A DNA stretch of 51,235 bases from Deltaproteobacteria bacterium. GTDB lineage: Bacteria > Myxococcota_A > Polyangia > JAAYKL01. A program made the translations under genes and the position numbers. This document shows, piece by piece, positions 1-9,100 of this stretch. The notes under the pieces were generated by a model, which made no database searches, had not been told where the DNA came from, and worked only from the letters and a program-made list of their open reading frames with translations. Position 1 is the first letter of the stretch. Each line of letters opens with the position of its first letter. The stretch is from positions 1 to 51,235 of the forward strand of contig JAQTNF010000015.1 of NCBI GenBank assembly GCA_028713995.1, given 5' to 3'.

Positions 1-995
1 ACGGTCGGGTCGCAGATGCGCATGCGCTCCTTTGGCGCGAGGATCTCCACGATGCGTTGCACAACCTTGCGCGGCGTGTAGAATTCGCCGCCCTTCTTGC
101 CCGCGTCGTCCGCGAATTTCTCGATCAGGTACTCGTAGGCGCGGCCGAGCATGTCGGGCTCGGTGAGGTTGTCGTTGCGCAGGTTGATGCGCGAGAAGTG
201 CTGCACCAGGCGGCCGAGCACCGTGTCCCGGTTGCGGGCGTCGCCCAGCTTGCGCTCGTCGTTGTAGTCGATGCCCGCCAGCACCCCCTCCAGGGACGTG
301 TTCTGCTCTTCGAGCGCGGCGCACGCCTTGTTGAGCACCTCGCCCAGGTTCGTGGCGTGCTTGCGCACGCTCTCCCAGCGGGCGCGCTGCGGCACGAAGA
401 ACTGGTGCTCGTCCGGGTCCTCGGGGTCGAACCCCTTGGCGATCACGGCCGCGCTCTCCTCCTCGAACCTGTCGGACAGGCGCTTCAAGAACAGGAAGCC
501 GAAGATGTAGTTCTTGTAGTCCGACGAGTCGATGGACCCGCGCAGGATGTCGGCCGCGCTCCACAGGTAACGCTCCAGGTCGGCCGTGGTGAGCTTGGCT
601 CCCACTGGCAGTTCGACTGCCGGGGCGGGCTCTGCGGAGGCTGCGGGGGCATCGGAGCGGGCGCGGGGTGGGCGACCACGTCGGGGCTGGCTCTCGACAT
701 CGGCCTTGCGTGCCGGGGGTGCAGGAGCCTGCCCACGCCCTCCGGTGAGCCGCTCGATGATGTCGGCCTTCTCCTTGCCCGAGTCGTCGAGCCCCAGCGC
801 CCGGCACAGATCCTTGAGCCGCTCGCGCTTGAGCCCAGCGAGGATCTCTTCGAGCGCGGCCTTGCGGGAGGACGCCACGGCCTCCACGAGCCCTTCCCTG
901 GCCCTCCGGTCACTCACCTCCAGGCCGAACAGGTCCACGACCTCGTTCAGCTCGTCGCGCTTGAGCAGGCTCACGATCTCGCGCTTGCTGGGCAT
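1..995 (-). CDS. hsdM: Type I restriction-modification DNA methyltransferase subunit M (5' part, runs off left edge)
   Basis: The protein would methylate adenine in the target of a type I restriction-modification system, in complex with specificity and restriction subunits. About 331 N-terminal residues are visible and the gene continues past base 1. After a charged N-terminal region (residues 1-125, see findings) comes the HsdM helical domain, with RYLWSAADILRGSIDSSDYK and FGFLFLKRLSDRFEEE. Near the edge are the hallmark FADDAGKKGGEFYTPRKVV and the start of the SAM-binding motif I region (ICDPT). The ATG at 995 follows GAGAGG at 8 nt. The catalytic NPPF/Y motif lies outside the window, so integrity cannot be judged. 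Any hsdS or hsdR would also lie to the left. The family call is firm. Confidence 0.9.
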   Translation of the reverse strand, partial: MPSKREIVSLLKRDELNEVVDLFGLEVSDRRAREGLVEAVASSRKAALEEILAGLKRERLKDLCRALGLDDSGKEKADIIERLTGGRGQAPAPPARKADVESQPRRGRPPRARSDAPAASAEPAPAVELPVGAKLTTADLERYLWSAADILRGSIDSSDYKNYIFGFLFLKRLSDRFEEESAAVIAKGFDPEDPDEHQFFVPQRARWESVRKHATNLGEVLNKACAALEEQNTSLEGVLAGIDYNDERKLGDARNRDTVLGRLVQHFSRINLRNDNLTEPDMLGRAYEYLIEKFADDAGKKGGEFYTPRKVVQRIVEILAPKERMRICDPT

Positions 996-1112
996 CAGGT
1001 AGCACCTCTCGCCGGGGTCTTCCCTGTACGATCCCGCCGTCTTTTACTGACCTCAGCAGTATCGGCCATGCGAAGGGAGAGCGTCAACAACCGCCCAGGA
1101 ACGATGCTCGGG

Positions 1113-1853
1113 TCAGATGCCGACGCTCATTCCGCCGTCGACGAAGAGGCACTGGCCGGTGATGAAGTTCGCGTCGTCCGAGGACAGGAAGAGGTGGGCC
1201 TTGGCGATCTCCACGGGCGGGATGGCCTGGCCGAGCGGGATCCGCTCGATCATGGCCTCGCGCATCTTCTCGGGCACCTTGGCCAGCATGGGCGTGTCGA
1301 TGGCGCCCGGCGCGACGCAGTTGACGTTGATCTTCCGGCGCGCGTACTCGAGCGCGTGGGTGCGCGTCAGCCCGATCACCCCCATCTTGGAAGCGGAGTA
1401 GTTGCTCTGTCCGGGGTTGCCGAGGGTGGCGATGGAGGCGGTGTTCACGATCTTGCCGCCCTTCTCAATCTTGGCGAGCACGTACTTGGAGCACAGGAAC
1501 GTGCCCTTCAGGTTCACGTCCATCACCAGGTCCCACTCCTCCTCGCCCATGCGTGGCGTGAGCATGTCGCGCGTGATGCCCGCGTTGTTGATGAGGATGT
1601 GGATATGACCGAACGCCTCGATGGTTTTTTGCACCATGGCCTTCACCTCGTCGGCGCTCGCCACGTTGCACTTGATCGCGATGGCCTCGCCACCCTCGGC
1701 CCGGATGGACTCGGCGACCTTCTCGACGCTCTCGACCGCCACGTCGCACAAACAGAGCTTCGCCCCTTGCGCCGCGAAGAGCCTGGCCGTCGCCTCTCCG
1801 ATCCCCGCGCCCGCCCCCGTGATGATGGCCGTCTTTCCCTCGAGCTTACGCAT
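1113..1853 (-). CDS. Short-chain dehydrogenase/reductase, FabG-like (3-oxoacyl-ACP reductase family)
   Basis: This is a 246-residue classical SDR, likely an NAD(P)H-dependent cytosolic reductase of 3-oxoacyl or similar thioesters. It has the TGAGAGIG nucleotide-binding motif (residues 12-19), NNAG (89-92) and the catalytic S140, Y152 and K156 in NYSASK, and it ends with the usual G-Q-x-L-x-V-D-G-G. Length matches FabG (about 245). The frame stays open upstream to 2135, but homology starts at MRKLEGKTAI, so the ATG at 1853 is chosen. No acyl carrier or fab genes are adjacent, so a role outside core fatty-acid synthesis is possible, for example hydroxyacyl-CoA or polyhydroxyalkanoate metabolism. 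It is divergent from the sulfatase-fold pair. Confidence 0.88.
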   Translation of the reverse strand: MRKLEGKTAIITGAGAGIGEATARLFAAQGAKLCLCDVAVESVEKVAESIRAEGGEAIAIKCNVASADEVKAMVQKTIEAFGHIHILINNAGITRDMLTPRMGEEEWDLVMDVNLKGTFLCSKYVLAKIEKGGKIVNTASIATLGNPGQSNYSASKMGVIGLTRTHALEYARRKINVNCVAPGAIDTPMLAKVPEKMREAMIERIPLGQAIPPVEIAKAHLFLSSDDANFITGQCLFVDGGMSVGI

Positions 1854-1953
1854 CTCGCGCCTCCTTTGCTGTGCGCCGTGAAACGGCCGCCATCCTACGG
1901 ACGGAACCGGGCCTTCGTCAACGGAGGAACGCGCGCACACGGTCCGGCGCCGG

Positions 1954-1983
1954 TTGTGCGTTTCGTCGGCCGGAGTGTATATT
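1954..1983 (+). promoter_or_regulatory. Candidate promoter of the first sulfatase-fold gene
   Basis: TTGTGC at 1954-1959 and TATATT at 1978-1983 are separated by 18 nt. The predicted transcription start (about 1990) lies only a few bases before the ATG at 1994, and no Shine-Dalgarno sequence precedes that ATG. A leaderless or nearly leaderless mRNA is inferred. Confidence 0.4.
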
Positions 1984-1993
1984 GGGCCTGGAC

Positions 1994-3436
1994 ATGCCGA
2001 CAGACGATTCGCAGGCGAAAAGGGCAGGGAAGGGGAGACGGGCGGGACGCACCCTCGTGCTCGCCTTCGGGGCCGCGGCTCTGCTCGTCGCGGTCGGGGC
2101 GTTGGTCGCGCTCCATGCGCCGCCGTCGCTCGCAAGGACGCTGGCCGGGTTCCAAGGCGCGTGCAGGGACTGCAACGTGGTGCTCATCACCATCGACACG
2201 CTGCGCGCCGATTTCATGCCGTGCTACGGCTACGCGAAGGACACGACGCCGCGCATCTGCGCCTTCGCCAGGAGGGGCCTGCTCTTCGAGAACGCCTACA
2301 GCCAGGCGCCACGCACCGAGTCGGCGCTGCTGTCGATCATGACCGGGCGCCTCATCGCGAACAGCGACGTCGTGGACGTCATGGTCGACGGCAACCGGCA
2401 CAGGACGCTTCCCGAGAAGCTCAAGGCGAGGGGCTATGCCACGGCCGGCTTCACGGATCACCCGGCCATCCGCCCCGGGCGCATCGCGGACGTGCTGACG
2501 CGCGGCTACGACAGCTTCACGAACCTGGGGAAGAGCGAGCGCGAGGTCACGTCGCACAAGCTCTCGGCCGCGGTCACCTCCTGGCTCGGGGCGAACCGGA
2601 ACCGGAAGCTCTTCGTGTGGGCGCACTTCTTCGATCCGCACAACGACTACAACCCGCTCCCGCAGGAGGAGTCCCTGTTCGGTTTCGATCGCGCGACGTG
2701 CGGGCGCGTGCGCAACGGAATGCCCCTCGCCGAGCTTCGGGCGATTGAGGCGTCGCTCACGCCGCGGGAGCTCGCGTGCGTGATCGGGCTGCACGAGGCC
2801 GAGGTGCATTATGCCGACAGGCACGTGGGAAGGATCATCGACGAGATCGACGCGCTCGGCCTCACCGGGAAGACGATCATCATCATCGCGGCCGATCACG
2901 GCGAGGAGTTCATGGAGCGCACGCGCATCGGGCACGAGGCTACGGTGTACAACGAGCTCCTCCACGTGCCCCTGCTCGTGGCGATCCCGGGGCAGGGCGC
3001 CTCGGTGCGCGTGCGCGATCCCGTGGGCACGCGGATGGTCGCCCCGATCGTGCTCGGCGCGGTCGGCGGCCGGCCGATCGCGTTCGATCCGCTCGTGTAC
3101 AGCCGCAGCTTCCACTACTATCCGCCCACGGGAGACTGGGGGTCAGGACCCATCACCACGAAGCCCAATGAGTTCACGGTCATCGCGGGCACGGACAAGT
3201 TCGTTCTCACGGAGAAGATCGGCAAGGAGGAGAGCTACGATCTCGCGCGCGATCCCGGGGAGAAGCGGAACATCGCCGCAGGCGCGAGGGGGAGGGCTCT
3301 GCGGGCAGGGCTCGTCGAATGGATGAAGCGCAACACGGTTGCGATTCCGGTCGAGGACAGAAGGCCGGTGGAAACCATGGAGGAGCTCAAGAGGCAGGTC
3401 GATCAGATGAAGAGGCTGGGCTATGTGGCGGACTGA
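1994..3436 (+). CDS. Sulfatase-fold (alkaline phosphatase superfamily) membrane-anchored hydrolase/transferase
   Basis: The 480-residue protein has one N-terminal membrane segment (about residues 19-42), then a sulfatase-type domain facing the periplasm. The metal-binding start LITIDTLRAD (D68) and the later AADHGEEF with a following GHE are present. At the place of the modifiable Cys of C-x-P-S-R sulfatases it has T108-E-S-A in PRTESALLSIMTG, so formylglycine cannot form there. Thr nucleophiles are known in other members of the superfamily (for example LtaS-type transferases and nucleotide pyrophosphatases). A phosphoester or phospho-group transfer role is therefore at least as likely as sulfate removal. 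It ends in the C-terminal LGY motif shared with the next gene, which it overlaps by 14 nt. The ATG at 1994 was chosen because it directly precedes the anchor; it has no Shine-Dalgarno. Confidence 0.82.
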   Translation: MPTDDSQAKRAGKGRRAGRTLVLAFGAAALLVAVGALVALHAPPSLARTLAGFQGACRDCNVVLITIDTLRADFMPCYGYAKDTTPRICAFARRGLLFENAYSQAPRTESALLSIMTGRLIANSDVVDVMVDGNRHRTLPEKLKARGYATAGFTDHPAIRPGRIADVLTRGYDSFTNLGKSEREVTSHKLSAAVTSWLGANRNRKLFVWAHFFDPHNDYNPLPQEESLFGFDRATCGRVRNGMPLAELRAIEASLTPRELACVIGLHEAEVHYADRHVGRIIDEIDALGLTGKTIIIIAADHGEEFMERTRIGHEATVYNELLHVPLLVAIPGQGASVRVRDPVGTRMVAPIVLGAVGGRPIAFDPLVYSRSFHYYPPTGDWGSGPITTKPNEFTVIAGTDKFVLTEKIGKEESYDLARDPGEKRNIAAGARGRALRAGLVEWMKRNTVAIPVEDRRPVETMEELKRQVDQMKRLGYVAD

Positions 3437-4967
3437 GCGCCGGACCGTCCGTACGTCCTGCGCTTGGATCCTTTTTGCGAGCCTGGCCGCATGCGGCTGT
3501 TCGCCCGAAGGGAAGCTTTCCGTCGGTGCCGCGCCCGTCGCGCCTCGCAAGGCGGTCCGGACGGCACCCGGCATGCCCAATGTCGTCCTGTTCTCGGTCG
3601 ACACGCTGCGCGCGGATCACCTGGGTCTGTCCGGCCACGAAGGCGGAATCTCACCCGGGATCGACGCGTTCGGCCGCGAGGCGGTGGTCTTCACCGATGC
3701 CTGGAGCCAGGCGCCCACGACCGCTCCTTCCCACATGTCCATCTTCACGGGACTTTTGCCGTCGGTCCACGGCGTCGCGAACATCGACTCCGGCTCGTTG
3801 AGGCCGCTCGATCGGGCCATCGCGACGTTTCCGGAGCTGCTCTTCGAGCACGGATATCTCACGGCGGGATTTCACGGGGGAGGCAATGTGGACGCGGCCC
3901 TCGGCTTCGGACGCGGATTCTATCTCTATTCGCAGGATCTCGTGTCCTACAACTGGATGCTCGCGCACGAGGAGCCGCGCGACCTCGATGCGATACGGCG
4001 CTGGATCGAGCTCACGCGCGACCGCGGACGTCCGTTCTTCCTCTTTCTCCACCACTACGTCTGCCACGCGCCTTACCTGTCCGCGCCGCAGGCCTTCCGT
4101 GACCGGTTCCTGTCCGAGAAAGTTGTTCCGGGGCTTCCTTCAGGGATCGGCGACGCCGCCAGGGACGAGGCGTTGCGCGAGCTCGAGCGCGTTCCTCCGG
4201 GCCGATCCAAGCTGGACCTCATCGCGCGCATGTTCGCGGGAAGGGAGCGCGCGTTCTGGGGCGGCGTCGACCTCGGCCGCGCCGATCATCGCGCGCACGT
4301 CATGGGGCTGTACGACGCCGGCGTGGCGTATGCCGACGAGCTCTTCTCGAAGGTGCTGCGGCTCCTCAAGGACGAGGGCGTCTCGGACGACACCGTCGTC
4401 GCGCTGGTTTCGGATCACGGCGAGGAGTTCTTCGAGCACGGTGGCAAGGAGCACGGCAGGCTGTTCGCGGAGCATCTGCGTGTGCCGCTGATCATCAGGT
4501 TTCCGAAGCGGGCGGGGATCGGCGCGCGGGTCGTGCGCCAGACGGTCGGCGAGTTCGACGTCATGCCCACCATCCTCGACTACCTCGGGATCCCGGTCCC
4601 GGGGCCGACGCAGGCCCGATCGCTGCTCCCGCTCGCCCGCGGCGAGGGCGGGAGCGTGCCTCCCGTGGTGAGCTACGGCGGGCCGGAGTCGGGAGCCGTG
4701 CGCATCGAGCAGGACGGGTTCTCCTACGCCGAGGAGCGCTATGAGGGGGCCGACGTCGCGCTCTTCGATACGGCCAAGGACGCCGCGGAAAAGGTGAACC
4801 TCGCGGCCGTGCGCGGCGACGTGGTCGCGAGGATGAGGGAGGCCGCGGCTCGGCAGCGCGAAAAGGACGCGAGCGTGCTCGGGCGGCTGAGGGGCGACGG
4901 CGGCGGTGCGCCATCCGTCGACGGGAGGCTGGTCGAGCGGCTGAAGGCGCTCGGATATCTCGAGTGA
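3423..4967 (+). CDS. Sulfatase-fold lipoprotein hydrolase, second of a tandem pair
   Basis: The 514-residue protein begins with a lipoprotein signal peptide (lipobox LAAC, Cys24), so it is probably lipid-anchored in the periplasm or outer membrane. The sulfatase-fold motifs are FSVDTLRADHLG (D60) and LVSDHGEEFFEHGGKEHG. The nucleophile region reads T100-A-P-S-H, i.e. the C-x-P-S-R motif with Thr for Cys and His for Arg. This rules out a formylglycine sulfatase by sequence, unless another residue serves. The start overlaps the end of the upstream paralogue by 14 nt in another frame, so the two are translationally linked and probably act on related envelope substrates. It ends with KALGYLE, like its neighbour's RLGYVAD. 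Substrate unknown. Confidence 0.83.
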   Translation: MWRTERRTVRTSCAWILFASLAACGCSPEGKLSVGAAPVAPRKAVRTAPGMPNVVLFSVDTLRADHLGLSGHEGGISPGIDAFGREAVVFTDAWSQAPTTAPSHMSIFTGLLPSVHGVANIDSGSLRPLDRAIATFPELLFEHGYLTAGFHGGGNVDAALGFGRGFYLYSQDLVSYNWMLAHEEPRDLDAIRRWIELTRDRGRPFFLFLHHYVCHAPYLSAPQAFRDRFLSEKVVPGLPSGIGDAARDEALRELERVPPGRSKLDLIARMFAGRERAFWGGVDLGRADHRAHVMGLYDAGVAYADELFSKVLRLLKDEGVSDDTVVALVSDHGEEFFEHGGKEHGRLFAEHLRVPLIIRFPKRAGIGARVVRQTVGEFDVMPTILDYLGIPVPGPTQARSLLPLARGEGGSVPPVVSYGGPESGAVRIEQDGFSYAEERYEGADVALFDTAKDAAEKVNLAAVRGDVVARMREAAARQREKDASVLGRLRGDGGGAPSVDGRLVERLKALGYLE

Positions 4968-4991
4968 TTCGCGTCCCGGAGGCGAAGGGAG

Positions 4992-6128
4992 TCAGCGCTC
5001 CTCGAGCCGGTAGTGCACGCCGCGCGCGCCGAGCTCGTGCAGCAGCGTCTCCACGAAGCCGTTGCCGAGGGCGAGCGCCTCGGGCGGGTGCACGCCGGGT
5101 GGCAGGCCCGCCGAGCCGTCGAGGATGCCGCGCGCCAGGATGGCGGCCGGGAATCCGGTCGTGCGCGCCATGGACGTCTCTGCGCGGTCGCGGTCGGTGC
5201 GGTCGAGCAGGTTCCACGTCATGCGCTTGTAGGGAGGCTCGGTGCCGCCGACGATCGAGATGCGCATGGCCGTGAACTCCTCCATCTTGTCCTCGAGGCG
5301 CCACGCCGGGTCGAGCAGCTTGAGCGTCACGTCCCGCGGCCGCACGAGAATCCCGTTCACGTCAACGGGCGTCGTGTCGAGGAACCCGGAGTCGCGCAGG
5401 AGCTTGATGCGTTCGGCATAGCCCGGGTAGCGCAGGGTCTTCTCTTCCATCCCCGAACACTCCACGGTGTCGAGGAGCGAGCGCAGCCCGTCCGTGTAGA
5501 ACGCCTCGAGCGTGCCCACCTCGGGCAGCTCCACCTGTTCGACGCCGGACAGCGCGGGCCGTTCCACGACCTGCCCGCCGACCTTGATGCGCGCCGGTCG
5601 GACGTATTCCTCCATCACGTCCGCGGGCGAGAACGGGGCCGCATACTCCCACGGCTGCCGGCGCAGGTACGGCAGGCCACCGACCACCACGCTCACCTGC
5701 CGCAGCTTGCCGAGCTTCCTCGCGCTCGCGGCGATGAGCACGTTGCTCGTGCCGGGCGCCACGCCCATATCGTAGACGACCGTCGCACCCGTCCGCTTGG
5801 CCTCCGTGTCGAGGAAGCGCGGATCCTCCGGCATGAAGGAGATGTCGACGCACGGCTTGCCCGCCTCGATCACGGCGCGCACGGTGGCGAGGCCCATGGC
5901 GCCCGGCAAAGCGTCGACGACGAGATCGTGCCTTGCCGCGAGGTCGCGAACGTCCTGCGGCTTCGACAGGTCCGCGCGCGCGACGCGGCACCCCGACCGG
6001 GCTGCGAAGTGTTCGAGGCTGTCCGGGCTCTGATCGGCGACCGTGACCTCCACCCCTCCCGACTCCGCGAGATCGCGCGCGATGACGCGCCCGACCCGTC
6101 CGACACCGAGCACAGCCACTCTCTTCAA
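4992..6128 (-). CDS. Saccharopine dehydrogenase-like NAD(P)-binding protein
   Basis: The 378-residue protein starts with a Rossmann fold (VLGVGRVGRVIARDLA) followed by the catalytic-domain pattern of the saccharopine dehydrogenase / carboxynorspermidine synthase family, including DMGVAPGTSNVL and the substrate-domain LPEVGTLEAFYTDGLRSL. The family performs reductive condensation or oxidative cleavage of amino-acid adducts in the cytosol. Substrate cannot be assigned: no lysine or polyamine genes are nearby. The start is TTG at 6128, supported by GGAGG six nt upstream, inside the palindrome GGAGGCCTCC (6130-6139). It lies 35 nt downstream of the large kinase gene on the same strand and is probably co-transcribed with it. 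Confidence 0.82.
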   Translation of the reverse strand: MKRVAVLGVGRVGRVIARDLAESGGVEVTVADQSPDSLEHFAARSGCRVARADLSKPQDVRDLAARHDLVVDALPGAMGLATVRAVIEAGKPCVDISFMPEDPRFLDTEAKRTGATVVYDMGVAPGTSNVLIAASARKLGKLRQVSVVVGGLPYLRRQPWEYAAPFSPADVMEEYVRPARIKVGGQVVERPALSGVEQVELPEVGTLEAFYTDGLRSLLDTVECSGMEEKTLRYPGYAERIKLLRDSGFLDTTPVDVNGILVRPRDVTLKLLDPAWRLEDKMEEFTAMRISIVGGTEPPYKRMTWNLLDRTDRDRAETSMARTTGFPAAILARGILDGSAGLPPGVHPPEALALGNGFVETLLHELGARGVHYRLEER

Positions 6129-6163
6129 AGGAGGCCTCCGTTCGTGCGGCTGGCAAGGGAACG

Positions 6164-9100
6164 TCAGTCCCGGCCGCCGTCCGTCTCGTCGATCTGCTCA
6201 AGGAGATCGACGGCCTGGGCGTCGTAGATCTTGTTGTCCGCTGCCCGGCCGATGCGGATCGAATGCTCGAGGTGGGTCCGCGCTTCGGCGTATTGCTTGC
6301 GCTCGAAGTGGATGCGCCCGAGGAAGTAGTGCACCTGGATCTGGTCCCACACCGTGTTGCGCTCGTTGGCGAGCGAGAGCGCCTTCTCGAGCTGCGAGAG
6401 ACCCTCGTTGCTGCCGAACTTGAGCGCGTCGATGAACGCCAGGAAGATGTTGTTCAGGTTGATGAGGATGTCGGAGCCGATCTCCTCGGCCACCTCCTGC
6501 GAGAAACGCAGGTAGGTGAAGGCCTTCTTGTAGTCGCCCATGGCCACGTGGTCGTCGCCGATGTTGTGGGCGTTGGCCGCGATCTGGTCCCGCAGGCCGT
6601 ACTCCTTGGCGATCTCGAGGGCCTTCATGCTGTGCGCGACCGACTTCTCAAGATCGCGCCGCATGTAGTGCACCTGGGCGTGGCAGCGCTCGAACTCGCA
6701 GCGCGTCCCGGGATCGGTGGCCTCGACCACCAGCTTCTCGGCCTCGCCGATGGTGGCGAGCGCGGTCTCGAGCTCGCCGGAGTTGGCCTCGGCCTTGGCG
6801 ATCTGCGACATGCAGGTGATCTGCAGGTTGCGGTTGCCCGCGGCGCCGCACAGCAGGACGGCTTCCCTGAGGAAGGGCAGGGCCTTCTTGAGATCGCCGA
6901 TGCGCGTATAGACCTGTCCCGCCGTGGCGCGCACGCCGCAGCGCAGGTCCGGCTCGCCGATCTCGTCCGCGAGCTCGATGGCGCGTTGGAAGTACTGCTG
7001 CGACTCCATGAAGCGCGCCACCCGGGCGTGCAGCTCCGCGGTGATTCGCATGATCTGGACGAGCTCACGTTTCGCGCCCTGCTCCTCGCCGAGCTCCTCG
7101 GCCAGCTGCATCTTCTGCAGGCCGAGCGGCACGAGGTCGGCCTTCACGCACAGCTCGCCGATGGGCAGGTAGAGCGAGAGGATGCGTTGCAGGTCCGGCC
7201 GCGACACGTTGTAGAGGAGCTCCTGCGCCTTGAGATAGTAGTCGAGGGCGGCCTTGTGGGAGTAGTCCGTGGCCACCTTGTCGCCGGCGCGGATGAGGTA
7301 GTCGACGGCCTTGTTGCGCTCGCCGCCCTCGCGGTAGTGCACGGCCAGGCGTTCCACGAACTCGTCGAGGCGGTCGCCGAACATCTCCTCGATGGCCTTG
7401 GCCACCGCGCCGTGGATCTCGCGCCGATCGGAGAAGATGATCCCGTCGTAGACCACGTCGCGGACCAGATCCGAGGAGAAGGCGAACTCGCTCGCCGAGA
7501 TGCGCGTGAGAAGCCCGACGTCCTTGAGCCCGACCAGGATGGCGCGCAGATCGGCGAGGTCGATGCCCGTGACGCGCGCGAGGAGCTCCGCGTTGAAGCG
7601 CTGGCCCACCACGGCGGCGCGCTGCAAAAGCCCCCGCTGCTCGACCGGGAGGCGCTTGATGCGGGCGCCGACCAGCCCGCGCAGGGTCTTGGGGAGGTCG
7701 GAGATGGCCGCATCCTGGTGATACGACACCGCTGCGCCGCGAACGGTGATCACCCCGTTGGCCAGAAGGGCCTTCACGTACTCCTCGATGTACAGGGGGT
7801 TCCCGTCGCTCTTCAGCGCGATGTCCATGAGCAGGTCCCCGGGCACCTTGCGCGCGCGCATGCGCGAGATGGCGAGGCGCTTGGAGTCGCTCTCGGACAG
7901 GGGTGTAAGGCCGATCTCGGTATAGATGGGGCTGCCCCTCCAGCCGTGCTCGAGGCCGGGGCGGAACGCCACCGTGAGCAGGAGCGACACGTGCGGGATG
8001 GAGCGCGCCAGATGGTGAAGGATGTCGGACGATTCCTTGTCGATGTAGTTCAGGTCGTCCCAGAAGAAGATCGACATCTTGTCGGCGGCCAAGCTCGACG
8101 CGGCACGGATGAGGGCGCTCCGAAGCTGTCTCCCGCGCTCCTCGGGGCCGACGTCGTGGGGCATGCCGACGCCGAGCAGCACGGCCACCGCCTCCACCTC
8201 CTCGGGGATGAGCCCGAGCTCGCGCAACCGCTCCACCTGATGACGCAGCTCGGTCTCGGGCTCGATGTCGCCCACGCCCAGGATGGAGCGAAACATGGCG
8301 GCCACGGCCGCGAAGGGCGTGACGTTGCGCCACGGCACGCACGCGGCCTCGTACCAGCCCACCTCGTGCTCGCCGTGCACCAGCCTGCGCTGCATCTCGT
8401 GCACGATGCGGGTCTTGCCCGTGCCCGCCTCGCCCACGAGGGCCAGGATGCGGCCCGACCCGCGCTTGACGAGGGCCAGGATCTCGCCGATGGAGCGCAG
8501 CTCCTCACGCCGCCCGAAGAGGGGCCCATAGGTCTCCGCGACCGACCTGCGGCCCACCACCTTGCAGACGGTGAGATCCGCGCCGCCCACACCGGTCGTG
8601 GTCACTTCCTCGAAGTTGAAGCTGTCGGACGTGAGCTGCCGGCCAGCCTCGGAGGTGACGACCCATCCGGTGGCGCGCTTGGCGAGCGACCGCGCCGCGG
8701 AGACGGCCCTGAAGTAGGTGTCGTCCTCGCGCGGTCCGTTGCCGGCCATGAGCACGATCTTGTCCGGGTGCACGCCCACGCCGATCTGGAACGGCGCCGA
8801 GCCGGTCTGCTCCATGAGCGCGCCGCGCTGCAGCTTGAGGCCGGTCTTGATGGCGTCCTGCGTGTCGCGGCCGTCCGCCACCTCCACGCCGAACAGGCAC
8901 ACGAGCAGATCGTTGCGCTCTTCGACGACGAGCCCGCCGCCCTGCTGGACGATCGAGCGGAAGCGCTCGATGACCCGCGCCGGGACCGCGGGGCCGACGA
9001 TTTCGGCCGCGAGCACGGTCACGTCGCGCAGCTCGGCGGCCAGGCTCCGCGCGCTCGTCGTCCCGGATTCGTCCGCGGCGACGCTGGTCGGCACCTGCAC

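Noticed and set aside
1854-2135. Upstream extension of the short-chain dehydrogenase frame
   Set aside because: It is Arg/Pro-rich, has no homology, and overlaps the promoter and start of the divergent sulfatase-fold gene.
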